Part shown: positions 1 to 10,784 of the stretch, one piece after another
Position numbering within the stretch: position 1 is the stretch's first letter
Layout of the letters: each line of letters starts with the position of its first letter
NCBI GenBank assembly: GCA_030765055.1
Contig: CM060953.1
Span: forward strand, 68,815,647-68,879,646
Direction: 5' to 3'
DNA from: Mantis religiosa
Taxonomy: Eukaryota > Arthropoda > Insecta > Mantodea > Mantidae
Length of the DNA stretch: 64,000 bases
Translations under genes and position numbers: made by a program
The notes under the pieces: model-generated
Database searches by the model: none
The model's input: only the letters and a program-made list of their open reading frames with translations
Told to the model about the DNA's origin: nothing

Positions 1-764
1 ACTTTACGTTTTGGGTTATGCTGTTCACATCAGGCAGGAGACAGGTACGTCCATATGCAATTAGCACCCCGCCTACATATATATACACCCACACACACTG
101 CCACGTAGTCACTGATACATACCGAACTTTCACTACAAAAGCTATTCAAGGCATCTCACAAACGTGTATCGAAATGATCCACAGATTGCAATACATGCTA
201 TATTTATATTAAGAAAGGCGATACAACAAAATTGCTTTCTTGGATTCCTGCTTATACTTAATAGTAACCCACTGTAAAATTGAATATTAGAAATGGATGT
301 TTTGTAATTCTTATATTTAATTAGCTCTCGTTACATAAAAGCATCTATACCGACGTAGAGTATACTTGCAACAAAAATAAACACTGTTAGAAGGCGTCGT
401 AGCTATAGTAGTTTTGAGATGCGCTGATTAAGTACTTCTTATTGGGAAATACACACAGGATACCCTAAAAAAATTATGGTAAGCTATGCCTGGAAGAGTG
501 TTAATAATGGAGGTAAATCAGACTTGTAATTCAATTTGAAACCGGAAAATTTATTATCTATGTAGGGTAAGTACAGTTGAGTCTATTGATTCTTGGTGAT
601 ATAATACACAAGGGTTTATCTTAGTAAGGAAACACTAAACCTCCACGCACCATAGGTTATTCCAGCACTCCACTTAGGATTCTAGTGACGGAGATGGAAG
701 AGAAAGTACATGTCTCTCAACAGACACCAACAATTTAATTTCTCCACGTCCAGAGACGATCTAA
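1..764. other. AT-rich intergenic DNA, no gene seen
   Basis: I see no coding frame with recognisable content and no recognisable repeat here. The only open frame (18-212) is short and partly low complexity (TA/CA-rich around 75-95). Confidence 0.6.
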
Positions 765-1021
765 TTTCAACTTGTCAACACCACAGGTGATATCCAATCG
801 TCTGTGTCCAGTAAGATCATCTCTTCAGTCGAGAATGGTACCAGAGTTCCAGTTCCAAAGGTTGGCATTGTAAATCAGGGGATTTCCAGGGGGCGGAGTT
901 ATAAGCTTCTTGGAAAGGAAGAAGGAAGACCACAGTTAGTTGCTGCAGTATGGCCCGCTGAAGATGAGCAAGAGTTGGTAGTAAACATGTTTCGGAGGAA
1001 TTTTGAACATCTAAAGTCTGA
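765..1021 (+). CDS. candidate internal exon, unknown protein
   Basis: An open frame runs from after a TAA at 762 to a TGA at 1023-1025. The likely exon starts after the acceptor-like CCACAG ending at 786 and ends at 1021, just before a strong donor GTGAGTA at 1022-1028. The encoded stretch is balanced in composition and unlike the surrounding AT-rich translation: basic and hydrophobic in the middle (SRGRSYKLLG), acidic later (WPAEDEQELV), ending in NMFRRNFEHLK. I do not recognise the family. The upstream pyrimidine tract is weak, so the 5' boundary is uncertain. No partner exon was found in the window, which fits the long introns of large insect genomes. It could also be an unrecognised transposon fragment. 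Confidence 0.4.
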
Positions 1022-1285
1022 GTGAGTACTCTTATACAAATTAAAGCATGCTAGCTACCCATAATTAAAAAAAAACTGATGTCTCACTTTAAAAACTTTG
1101 ATAATATTTTATAACTCCACTTAAGGTTTGGCATTCTCTCTCCCCTTCCTTAGCCCCTGAGCCTGAAATTAGCATTCCTTCATAGGCGTGACAGGACATC
1201 AAATACTAGAATGTGATCCAACGGCTGGTGTGGACTAACAGCAAAGAAAACCTTCCAAACCCTCAGATGAAACGTTTCTTTACTC

Positions 1286-1518
1286 TGTGGCCGACCAGTC
1301 AGACCCGTTGAATCTCACCGAGCGGCCCGGGTTCCATATCAGGCGAGTGATATTTTGGTGGACAACACGGTGCTAGTGCGGGTTTTCTTCGGGATCTCCG
1401 GTTGCCCTCGCCATCTCATTCCATCGGTGTTCCATCTTCATTGCATGTATCATCAGTCTCGCCGCCTGCGGTGCCACATACTGTATAGTAAAAGCTGGCG
1501 TTGAACACTACACATTTA
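1286..1518 (+). mobile_element. SINE family A, degraded copy
   Basis: This copy aligns over its length with the better copies at 3172 and 10558. The tRNA-like head is damaged (GGGTTCCATATC replaces the B-box GGTTCGATCCC), but the body (TGGTGGACAACACGG, CCATCTCATTCCA, CGCCTGCGGTGCC) and the 3' end (GTTGAACACTACACATTTATG) are clear. No target-site duplication was seen. Confidence 0.8.
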
Positions 1519-2446
1519 TGAATTGATAAGGCGATTCTCTCGCATTCTGTACCTAAGCTCAGGATATCATGACGGCACTTCCCAGTTGGATAAACTGAGG
1601 ATGACTAAAAATGATCGGGGATAATGATCCTGGTTGAATTCGTGCGCGAACTGATTGCAGTGCTGGACTTAAAGATCTAGGGTACGCTATAATGAACCGT
1701 TAATTCAAGGTTCTATATAAGTTTATAAATTTTCTTTTAAGCAATCATTAGAGAGCACACTCTTCGTTGCATCTCCAAAACTCATACTCCATTGTACACT
1801 TATAGGCATGTAAGTTGGTAGCAAGCTCTTACTAAGGGTTTTGAAAGGCATGTTTTGAAGAGCCAATGTCTTATTATAGATACGTATGTCGATTTTTCTA
1901 AACGAATTAAATGTTTGGCATGCCCATAATTATAAAAATCTCTAGGTATTCGAGGACTAACACAATGTTTCACTTTATCACATAGGTCAGTGTTATACTC
2001 GTCCCTTCCAAGTTGACCTGATAATACTCAAGCACGCTACTTTCCACTAAAAGTTTCGGGCACCGGCAAGGAAACATCTGCTCCGTGCCCAACATGCTTT
2101 GACGTAGCCACTAATCTAATCAATAAACACTTGTAGAACACAACAAGGGAAGGGCAGCATCATCGGCTTTTACTGTCTGGATTATTTCGTGGAATCTAGA
2201 CAGAAGTATTATTTGGGCTAAAAGCCTCACTACAAGTTTCATACTGAGATTAGAGAAATTAAAGAATTTTAAAAGCGGATTTACAGCACAGACTTAAGCT
2301 TCAGTTCTTACTTATTGTACCCTGAAGTGAAATGAAATTTAACCCATAACTGGGGAGGTAATATTTTTGTATCGCAACTGGTGAGGTTGGGTTACAAATA
2401 CCCAGTAATTTCCATGACTCTTATACTTCACTGGTGAAGGGGAATT
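1519..2446. other. intergenic, no gene seen
   Basis: AT-rich unique-looking DNA. The only structure noticed is one arm of a spaced inverted repeat at 2371-2411 (reported separately). Confidence 0.5.
2371..2411 (+). repeat. left arm of spaced inverted repeat
   Basis: The string AACTGGTGAGGTTGGGT, then a short AT stretch and ACCCAGTAA, is matched in reverse complement at 5170-5206. It may be the end of a dispersed element. The 2.8 kb between the arms contains other insertions. Confidence 0.45.
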
Positions 2447-2457
2447 GGAAAATTTTA

Positions 2458-2703
2458 GATGTAGGGTTTAACGCCCGCTTTTACTACATACGGCACCGCA
2501 GGCGGTGACACTGATGATACATGAGATGAAGATGGAGCATCTGTGGAATGAAATGGCGGGGGAAACCGGAGATCCCGGAGAAAACCCGCCCCAGCACCGT
2601 GTTGTCCACCACAAATCTCAATTTGCGGTCGCCTGGGATCGAACCCGGGCCACCTTGCTGAGAGCCAAGCTGTCTAACCACTGAGCCACGGCGCGGCCGG
2701 CCA
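2458..2703 (-). mobile_element. SINE family A, minus strand
   Basis: Near full-length copy. Read on the minus strand it starts with GGCCGCGCCGTGGCTCAGTG (A box), has the B box GGTTCGATCCC, and ends GCGGGCGTTAAACCC. Flanks carry an 11-bp near-duplication, GGAAAATTTTA at 2447-2457 and GGAAAATCTTA at 2704-2714 (10/11 match), fitting target-primed insertion. Confidence 0.88.
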
Positions 2704-3171
2704 GGAAAATCTTAATATTAACCTTTATTGATACCACTGAAAAACTTTTAACACAGCAAATGAATTACAGTTAACATAACTTGCAAATTTGCGAGAATAT
2801 GCAAACCAACTATAAAATTAGCTACATGTAACATAATTGGTATATTGGCTAATTTTGTATAAACAAGTAAACCAAACTCTATCATATTATAGAAGAATAA
2901 TGAAAGTTTAGAAAAACACATTTCGATTTGACAAAATATTCCACACATACAAATTGGCTAGCCATGAATCTACGCAATCACGGTATACAGGAATTTTGTA
3001 GGCTCCACAAATTGGTATCTTGCAGCTGTATCAGATCATGTTTTTTTTTTCTGTCAGAGCCTGGTGGACATTTCCTGCACCTTACTTGATTGCCTGAGTC
3101 TTCTCTGACTTTATATGGAACTGGCATCTGGAGTATTCTACTGATGTTTAGTCGCAACTCGCGCGGCAACC

Positions 3172-3415
3172 AACTAGGCCACGCCGTGGCTCAGTGGTTA
3201 GACCGCTTGGCTCGCACTAAGGCGGCCCGGGTTCGATCCCAGAGATTTGTGGTGGACAACACGGCGTTGGGGTGGGTTTCCTCCGGGACCTCCGGTTTGC
3301 CCCGCCATCTCATTCCACCGGTGCTACATCTTCATCTCATGCATCATCAGTGTCACCGCCTGCGGTGCCGTATGTAGTAAAAGCGGGCGTAAAACACTAC
3401 ACATTTCATTACATT
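3172..3415 (+). mobile_element. SINE family A with perfect 13-bp TSD
   Basis: The tRNA-like head holds an A box (TGGCTCAGTGGTTAGACC) and a B box (GGTTCGATCCC), followed by the family body and the end GTAAAACACTACACATT. The target-site duplication TCGCGCGGCAACC is perfect at 3159-3171 and 3416-3428, so this insertion is relatively young. About 20 nt just after the B box, present in other copies (GCGACCGCAAAGTGAG), are missing here. Confidence 0.93.
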
Positions 3416-3428
3416 TCGCGCGGCAACC

Positions 3429-4081
3429 GGGTGTTCAATAGTCGGCCTTGGAGAAGAGACTCTACAAGCTCTTTGGCAAGCCGTCTGATGTATTCCAACC
3501 TGGTTAGCTAAGGATTTCCAGGGAATCCACATAAGCGTTCACCGGGCTAATATTCATGAGAGTGAAAAATATTGCTAATGACCATCGCCTTAGATCTCGC
3601 CCAATCCTAAACCCAGAATCACTAGGCTCCGCAGACCCCGTGCTATACTGGCCATCAAACTAGAATGTGATTGACAGTTAGTAACCACATGGAATAACGG
3701 TCTAAATAAATGGGAGGGGATGAGTACGTCATAACGGTTGCCATAGTAACGATTAAAATGACCAATTAGAGTCGAGATGTTTCCATGACAACGTTAGACG
3801 CTAAACCTTGGTTGACGATATTCTAACACGTGCTTAGCATGACGCGGGCTAGCGAGTTACGCAAACGCTGCAGTAATCATAATATCTTGGTGTTTGTTTC
3901 TCTTGCTGACAACGCTGCATAAACAGAATGCTCTCACGTATGCAACAGTACAGAGATCATGTACTGGTAAGTTACTTTGTATTTTATTTGTGGCAATTTG
4001 CCATGGTTTACGTGTGCCTGAGTCCGTGCATCTGAGCGCGTGTTGTGATCGTTTGCAATTGTGTTTAATGAATGTTTAATT
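3429..4081. other. intergenic, possible 5' flank of a transposase relic
   Basis: No coding frame is recognised. The GC-richer part near 3990-4080 lies directly upstream of the transposase-like ATG at 4082 and may be that element's own leader. Confidence 0.4.
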
Positions 4082-4400
4082 ATGTCTAAGTATAGTGACA
4101 AGCGAAAACCTGAACGTGCTCTGGAAACAAATAAAACTGTATTTGGTAAAGGTATTCCAAATAAATGACACACACGGGAAATAATATGTTCTGTGAGAGA
4201 ATACTTCGATGAGGAGAAATAGAAAGTGGAGTCTAGTATTCCATTCTCTAAGGTGCTTGATAGGACTTCATGTGCGTAGGAATCAGTAAGGGCATTAAGG
4301 TTAAGACTGGGAAAGAAAAGTATTTTAAAGAAGAAAGTTAGACATTGGGGTATAAATTAGAATCTACCGTGACAAATTATGTAAGCGGCATTTTTCCACT
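4082..4400 (+). pseudogene. IS630/Tc1-like transposase, N-terminal relic
   Basis: From the ATG at 4082 the frame reads MSKYSDKRKPERALETNK and continues through several stops and shifts with REIICSVREYFDEE and later SIPFSKVLDRTS. From memory this resembles the N-terminal DNA-binding region of an insect IS630-like transposase group that begins MSKYS and has a segment of the type REII..V..F...E. Only the N-terminal part is present. The catalytic region is missing here, though a C-terminal piece that looks like the same group lies at 28.4 kb. The relic decays into low-complexity AAT/AAC DNA at about 4520. The family call rests on short motifs. Confidence 0.5.
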
Positions 4401-4520
4401 TCAGTAAGCATCAAAATGTCACAGGTGTGCCTCTTTTGTTACGATTATCTTTACATTTATGTGTTCTTGCATGCTCTAGCCTTTGCATGTAGATCCACGA
4501 CTGCACTATTGTCTTCGTGT

Positions 4521-4558
4521 ACAAATTATAATAACAATAATAACAATAATAATAAAAT
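4521..4558 (+). repeat. AAT/AAC microsatellite
   Basis: Imperfect trinucleotide run of AATAAC units. Confidence 0.9.
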
Positions 4559-4689
4559 ACCCATTGCAGTCGCAACTAAACACCCTCGCACGCGTAGTGC
4601 TATCGCGCTCTCAACGTGGCAGGAATGAGCGGCAACGTGGCCTCTCTCTCAGGACGAAATGTTAATCACTTCCTAGATTGGCGACCAGT

Positions 4690-5100
4690 ATAGATGCCAT
4701 GCTACCTAAAAATTAAAAGGTTTATTATGTATTCCAGGAAGTATAAAATTATGACAATTTAGCCTATTAAATATCTGGCTTTTCCATGGGAAACGAGAAT
4801 ATTAGAAAATAGTAAGGCAACTGGTATGATAATTGATATGCAGAATTTCTAACAATAAAGAATAACGTAAAAAAGCTTACCGCTTTGATGACAGCTGCAT
4901 CCGGAGTTACTAGGTGAGACAGATAACTGGCTAGATGCCAAACTACCTATAAAACGGAAAACGAGAATATCGCAATAAAGTTAAGCAACTGCTGAGGCTG
5001 GGTTAGGAATGCCAAAAAATTTATAACAACCACGAATAAGATCAAAAAACTCACCACTCCGTTGACCCCTGCACTTCCAGCCAGCTTGGAATGAACTGGC
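4690..5100 (+). repeat. diverged tandem duplication
   Basis: The segment starting AGATGCCATGCTACCTA at 4692 recurs, diverged and shortened, from 4932 (AGATGCCAAACTACCTATAA). Shared landmarks in order are GGAAAACGAGAATAT, AGCAACTG, AACAATAAAGAATAA versus AACCACGAATAAGAT, and ACTCACC. No coding content was seen. Confidence 0.55.
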
Positions 5101-5169
5101 TTGAAGCTATAGGAACAGACTAAGACCTATAAACAACCATCTGGTAGCAGTGGAATGTCGGAGTTTTAG

Positions 5170-5206
5170 CTGGGTATCTTATACCCAACCTCACCAGTTT
5201 ACGGGT
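5170..5206 (-). repeat. right arm of spaced inverted repeat
   Basis: On the minus strand this reads AACTGGTGAGGTTGGGTATA and then ACCCAGC, matching 2371-2411 in the opposite orientation. Confidence 0.45.
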
Positions 5207-5625
5207 TAATTCTTTTGTTCCACAGGAGGACAATAATTATGGGCTTATTCAGTAGATATATTTATATGAGATGAGAATACAACTGCACGATTATAACTTA
5301 TATTTTCTCATAGATTGAGAAAAATATAATTACGGAGATAAATGAAGTTATTGATGGTATAGTTGATAAAATATTAAATTCATTACATCATCAAAATGTT
5401 CAATATAAGTATACCGCAATAACTACACCTAGTCACAAAACCAAATTAAAATAACAGAATTATTTATCATACATTGACGACGTGAAGTTCAAAACTTCAA
5501 CGTGCAACATATCAATCTTAATGCAACCCAGTAACCTAACAAAATGAGTTTACAGTTTAATGTCATATTGGCACTGAACCCTCTGCTGCTTAGTTTCCAT
5601 AATTTATGAGTTAAATTGAATTTTA
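5207..5625. other. intergenic, no gene seen
   Basis: AT-rich DNA without recognisable features. Confidence 0.5.
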
Positions 5626-6022
5626 AATATTAAAAGCAGAAGCATTATTAACAGTGAAGTATTCTTCATATTTAAGTTTGATTTATGAGTCACTATGTTT
5701 ACACTTAATCTTCACTTACTTGTATAATTGAAACGTTTTCAAGATCATTGGATCTCATCCTCAGCTGTTTGGTGACTCAGTCGCCAAGTTGCTTCTTTGG
5801 TTTGTGATACCAAACGTCATAATATTAAAAGCAGGAGCATTATTAACAGTGAAGTATTCTTCATATTTAATTTTGATTTATGAGTCACTATGTTTACACT
5901 CAATCTTCACTTTCACCAAACAGCTGAGGATGAGATCGAATGATCTTGAAAACGTTTCAATTATACAAAGTAAGTGAAGATTGAGTGTAAACATAGTGAC
6001 TCATAAATCAAAGTTAAATATA
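5626..6022 (+). repeat. nested direct and inverted repeat cluster
   Basis: A 90-bp segment at 5626-5720 is repeated directly at 5821-5912. The segment 5668-5775 is repeated in reverse complement at 5912-6022. The inverted part includes CAGCTGAGGATGAGAT and GATCTTGAAAACGTTTCAAT. A GATGAG box shortly before an AAACGTTT box reminds me of the region just after the stop codon in Penelope-like retroelements, but no GIY-YIG or RT coding was found, so that class call is only a guess. Confidence 0.6.
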
Positions 6023-6099
6023 AATTGAATTTATTTAAAAAACTTTCTATTTATAATATTTTATCCACGTTACATACATACGTCTCAGTCTAATTGTAT

Positions 6100-6670
6100 A
6101 AATTTTGCTATTGTTTTCCTTTTTAACCTTGCTAGCTCATCCTGTTTGACTCTCCGGCCTTTTAGCCTTGCTGAATATCATTACTTTTCTTTCCCCTACT
6201 CTAGTTTGTTGTTTCCCCTAGTTTTCCCAGCATATTTTCTTTTCAATTCTATACTTTTCTCATCCATTTCGCTTTAGATTTCCAAAACAGGTTTCCTATA
6301 TTTCCATTTCTGCTTTCATTTTTCCCCGTGACCATTTTTATGGCCATTAGCTCGCTTTGTATCTTTTCCCATTTCATCTCCCATACTTCCTGTAACCATG
6401 CCGCTAGCACTGTAATCTTAGAATATAAACTGTAACTTGTTTCTCCATATAATTAATATATTTCTACTCTGCTACTTCTTAGTCCCCTTAAGAACGGTAT
6501 CCTGTTCTAATCCAAGACATTCCTTCTCCCTCCTGCCTTTTACTACTTCTATACTGGTCTATATCTTTCTCTTCTCCAGTCTCTCTTTATTAACCTATAC
6601 AATTTTAATTATTATTTGTCTTCTAACCTTAACCATATTTCTTACCTTTCTTTAACCTCCACTCTTGTTT
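6100..6670. other. long pyrimidine-rich tract
   Basis: About 570 bp in which the plus strand is strongly enriched in C and T (runs such as TTTCTTTCCCCTACTC). It is not a simple repeat and has no convincing coding frame. It could be the antisense of a purine-rich transcript or an old transposon UTR. Confidence 0.45.
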
Positions 6671-6933
6671 TATTTTCCAAAAATCTTCTACTAAATGGCA
6701 AAGCGAGAAGGCGTATCGGGAAAAATTCGCAACACAGAAATGTTTACTTCATCTTATCGCACATACACCGGGAGTACAGTGTATACATACCCTGTTCACC
6801 TTAGGCTTTAACGTTCATATTACTACTTTTATCTTTGCATTCCCAACTCCGTTTAGGCTAGCAAAGAGAGAATTTTGTGTTAGGTATAAACCTTTGCATT
6901 ATTTCTAAAGTGCAGCAGTGATATTGTGACACC

Positions 6934-7165
6934 TTATTTAGCTTGTACCAAACGTTGACCTGTACTGTTGAAAGCAGGCACTAAGGGAACCGAAATCATA
7001 GCAGACCTGGGGCTAAAGCTGCTGGAGAATTGTTTGACATACGCATTGCCCCAAGCCCCAGGATATTGCCGACGGCGTGTTCTGCCATATCCCGGGCAAA
7101 TGGGCGATATCGAGGTGCAGAGCTGGGAACGCATCCAGCGTTGCAAATTGCCCGTTATTTGCACT
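6934..7165. other. GC-richer patch of unknown nature
   Basis: Higher GC than both flanks, with overlapping short open frames on both strands (6934-7164 minus, 6968-7213 plus). No motif is recognised. It may be part of a dispersed repeat that cannot be identified from one copy. Confidence 0.25.
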
Positions 7166-7213
7166 CTTCAAAATCACACTTACAAACCTTCTCTTATAAT
7201 TTTAAGCAAGTAA

Positions 7214-8306
7214 AACAAATTTCATGTCAGTAGACTCTTGAACTGTTCATATAGGTTTTGTAATTTGGTCCTTCAATTGCAGGAAAATCTGCGTTTCTAA
7301 CACAAAATAGGGCATTTAGTTTGTCAAATCAGACTTGGTGAAGAAACTTTGGGAAAGTCTCAGCTCTACTGAGGATTTCTGTTAAGCTACTTTTCAGGGC
7401 TTAGCGATTTATAAAACAAAGACAAACAAATACACTATAGTAATCCCTAATGCTTTTACGTGACTTCAAGTTGACTTGTTCAGATTACCAGTAGAAGCTC
7501 AAAGAGAAAATACATAAAAACTGACATATAACATCTGTTATATTTTAAATTGCTGAACATATAACATAATTAACTCAACAATGTAATCACAACTAGATCA
7601 CATTAGCGAATTGAGTATGAAGACTTCTACTAAGTCAGAAAAGTAGAGAGCCGCTGCATACTCTAATTTCCAAATTAATACAGAACTTTACAAATACAAG
7701 GAATCACTATCATCACAGATATCTTAAAGAATTTCATTTCAAATGGGAAAGCACCAGAAGCAAAATGAGAGGGAGAACCTAAGAATTTTACACTTTTGAG
7801 TTTAAAACATATATATGAATATAATGTACTTAAGATAATTTACACAATTACCAGGCTCTAGTGCATTATTTATAAAAAATATATCAGCTTTGAAAAGCTA
7901 GATAGAATGAATGCACCATTCATCGTTTAAAATAACCATTTCAGAGACAACTTTAATATTCCTGGCTAGCTAGTTCACTAATTAAGTGCACTATTATGCA
8001 AAAGTGGTCGAAAGCCATTAACTAAGAGTATAATGGTTAAAGTTTAAGGAAGCTAATTCCCTTAAATTGAGAAGGAAGGACTTGATATTACACTAGTTTT
8101 GGGTAGTTAAGTGTATACGCTGTTCTGATCACTAACCGACCTGGTCTACGTATTTGCATATTCGTGTAGCTTCTATATCTAGGTAGTTTTCTACACCAAA
8201 TAGTTTTAATAATATAGTATCAATAAAGAATATAATGTCTTCCATTGTGTATTTATTAAAAAAATAGGTTCCAGCTTTAATGTAATAGAAAATAAAGTGT
8301 ACTTAC
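7214..8306. other. intergenic or intronic AT-rich DNA
   Basis: Nothing recognised. If the micro-exon at 8307-8351 is real, this is intron downstream of it on the minus strand. Confidence 0.5.
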
Positions 8307-8351
8307 ATTGACAGTCCTTTTGATTTTCATATCCAGCAACTGCCATCAGAC
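8307..8351 (-). CDS. candidate 45-nt micro-exon
   Basis: On the minus strand a good acceptor (TTCTATTTTGTTACAG) directly precedes a 45-nt stretch that is followed by an optimal donor GTAAGT (plus-strand ACTTAC at 8301-8306). One frame is open and reads LMAVAGYENQKDCQ, which looks like the end of a signal peptide followed by the start of a secreted, cysteine-containing chain. Two other frames contain a stop. The size and strong splice signals suggest a real exon, but it is too short to assign. A small secreted protein is only a guess. Confidence 0.35.
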
Positions 8352-8354
8352 CTG

Positions 8355-9060
8355 TAACAAAATAGAACACGCGTTACATTAACATGACTTTATTCGAACA
8401 CAATCATCAAATTTATATACGTTCTATAAATATTTCTTGCATCAAGTGTGCAGAAAAATTTACATTACACATTTCGTAATAGCTATAAGAGAGATAGATA
8501 TCAGATTATCATATTCTTTTTAAATGCCCTCCTATTATATTGCAAATACGCTACTCGAAATTGTCGCGTTATCTCGAAGGTCCCTCGCTCCTACGGGATG
8601 TGATGCTACTAAACTAAGGAATAGGTGCTGTGCTTGGAATGGGAATTTTGGATTTTCTCAGGGCTCTTGAACAAGAAAGTTTTCTAACACTTATGTGTCG
8701 GCGTCGAGTTACTCGGATGTCTGCATGGTTTTCAGTAACTTAGCCGCCACTCGCGGAATGTAGTGGTAAATGGTACAGTCACCGCAATGGAAATCTTTAC
8801 ATTTTAAATGCAAGGAAAATATTTACATGCACAATGCGTTCAGTTTGTTCTTCTCCCACCACTACAAACAAACAATAAAAAAGGCGGGCGGAGCTGTAAA
8901 TTGTGTGATTCTTTAGTGCACAGCAGCAACTTCCTTTCATTAGCAGCCTAGGTCTCAGTCTGCCTCTGGTATTTGTATACAGCAAGTATTTTTATTGTGC
9001 ATTGTTGACATCAGACTTTTTATCTTGGTGCTATTTTTGAAGGTGTGTATTTCTAAATAC
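8355..9060. other. intergenic, no gene seen
   Basis: No recognisable coding or repeat content apart from possible outer sequence of the adjacent Tc1-like relic. Confidence 0.5.
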
Positions 9061-9061
9061 A

Positions 9062-9705
9062 GTACACCAAATGGGACACAAGTAGCTCACTTGTGAGGGA
9101 TAGCTGCTGATCTAAAGGTTTCAAGACAAAACATGTAGCAGCACCTTTGCCATGTGGCACCACACTAACTCGAAAAATAGGCTCAGGCGTTAAACAAAAG
9201 ACTTCTCCAAGGACTTATGACCTTCTGAAACGTTAAGTGACAGCTAATCCATGGATTACAGATGCAGGTTTAAAAAAACATCCTCCAGAATTGTTCAAAA
9301 CCGTTGCAATCTGGTACCTTCTCCCTAAGAATGTAACACGAAGGGAAGTAACTATTTAAAAGTGTTGCAACAACATTTGGTCACATTTTGGCCAATTCAT
9401 CAGTGTCAGCACTTTATGCATGATGGTGCCACTGCCCATAGAACAAGGATGGTTCAGAGGTTCCTGAAAGACAATAATATACCTGTACTTGACTGGCCTG
9501 GTAAGTCTCCTGACCCAATAGAAAATGCTTAGGATCAAATGAAAAATAAAATTGAAGAGCTGCAACCATTAAATATTAAGGCACTGCAGGAGGTGTTGAA
9601 GTTATGGGTAGAAATGGACAAAATAAAATTGAAAATCTAGCAGATTCGATGCTCAGGACATCAGAAAGGAGATACAAGATAAGGGAAATAAGACCAAGTA
9701 CTAAT
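9062..9705 (+). pseudogene. Tc1-like transposase relic, internally deleted
   Basis: Pieces of a Tc1-type transposase lie in order on the plus strand. At 9090-9170 is a helix-turn-helix-like segment (IAADLKVSRQNM). At 9180-9300 is GSGVKQKTSPRTYDLLKR, a stop, then VTANPWITDAGLKKHPPELF. At 9405-9500 is FMHDGATAHRTRMVQRFL, containing the second catalytic Asp, followed by VLDWPGKSPDPIENA. At 9540-9690 is the C-terminal KNKIEELQPLN and LADSMLRTSERRYKI. The region with the first catalytic Asp is deleted between about 9310 and 9390, and several stops and shifts are present, so the copy is dead. TIRs were not located. The superfamily is well supported, the subgroup is not. Confidence 0.82.
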
Positions 9706-10259
9706 TATACGGACAAGTTCAAAATAAAACCATGTAAAGTCAGGTTTTTTTTTTTGTTTTGTTATTTTACCAAGTAAAGATTTCCATTGCGACCGCTGTA
9801 TATATGTTCGAAGCTTTAAAATCTCTGTCTTAATCTGAGAATACTCTAAATATCGAGAGACGCACCTCGCGCTTTTCTGGATGCAAATTTCTTAACGTCG
9901 CTTGATGCTGCTACGTTATAACACTTCTGAGAGACCATAGACTTTGCCAGACTACCCCTGAATCTACTCCAACACAGATATTTTTCTACAACTCTCAAGA
10001 AACGGTAAATTCCTTTCTTTGGCTATACAAAAGGGAAGGCCAATAACACTTTTGGCAACGTTAAGGGGGTAAGCAACAGCGGAAGTTGTCCCGTTACTTG
10101 CGCTGAAACCTAGCAGACATCCTATAGAAACTAAGCTTATGTACAGACATTGGATCTCGTACACCTTAGCAATCAATGTACGTGCACAGGTACTATACAA
10201 GGGCAAGCGCAACATCAACAAACGTCTATGTCAACAAGTATACCGTAGCGCCCTGTGTA
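9706..10259. other. intergenic, no gene seen
   Basis: Apart from a T-rich stretch at 9746-9766 that may be the 3' end of the Tc1-like element, nothing is recognised. Confidence 0.5.
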
Positions 10260-10271
10260 CATTCCGGTACG

Positions 10272-10540
10272 TTTTTCTTTTTCTTTTTTTTTTTTTTTAC
10301 TTTATTTGTAATTTACATCCTCCATCGTTATGTCACATCGGACGGTGAATGAATTGGGTGAAATCACGCTCAAATGTGTCCAGGGTCCATGGAGCTTACA
10401 GTTACTCGACATTTGTCTTGAAGGATAAGGGAAAACCCCGGAAAACTCTTATCCAGGTAACTCACCCTGACCGAGATTCGAACTCGGGAACTCTTCAACG
10501 TGAGGCAGACACGCTACCATCTACGGTACCGAGGTGGGCG
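10272..10540 (-). mobile_element. SINE family B, minus strand
   Basis: Full-length copy. On the minus strand the tRNA-like head reads GCCCACCTCGGTACCGTAG with B box GTTCGAATCTCGG, followed by GGTGAGTTACCTGGATAAG and CATCGGACGGTGAATGAA in complement, and ends in an A-rich tail (plus-strand T run at 10276-10298). The flank CATTCCGGTACG at 10260-10271 resembles CACTCCGGTTCG at 10541-10552, which suggests a target-site duplication shared with the next SINE. Confidence 0.9.
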
Positions 10541-10553
10541 CACTCCGGTTCGG

Positions 10554-10784
10554 CAATCCGCGCCGTGGCTCAGTGTTTAGACCGCTTGGCTCTCTCCAAG
10601 GCGGTCCGGGTTCGATCCCAGGCGACCGCAAAGTGAGATTTTTGGTGGACAACACGGCGCTGGGGCGGGTTTTCTCTGGGATCTCCGGTTTCCCCCGCCA
10701 TCTCATTCCACCGGTGCTCCATCTTCATCTCATGTATCATCAATGTCATCGCCTGCGGGCGTTAAACACTACACATTTCATTTT
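10554..10784 (+). mobile_element. SINE family A abutting SINE B
   Basis: The head has an A box (TGGCTCAGTGTTTAGACC) and an intact B box. The 3' end carries a small deletion (CGCCTGCGGGCGTTAAACAC lacks the usual GTGCCGTATGTAGTAAAA). It is flanked by CACTCCGGTTCGG at 10541-10553 and CACTCCGGTACGG at 10785-10797 (12/13 match). Its upstream duplication is also the downstream flank of the minus-strand SINE B. Confidence 0.9.

Noticed and set aside
3090..3511. Overlapping frames of 64-95 codons; similar ones at 2484, 10349-10902, 15788 and 36914-37160
   Set aside because: Translations of SINE family A or B sequence; they recur with each SINE copy.
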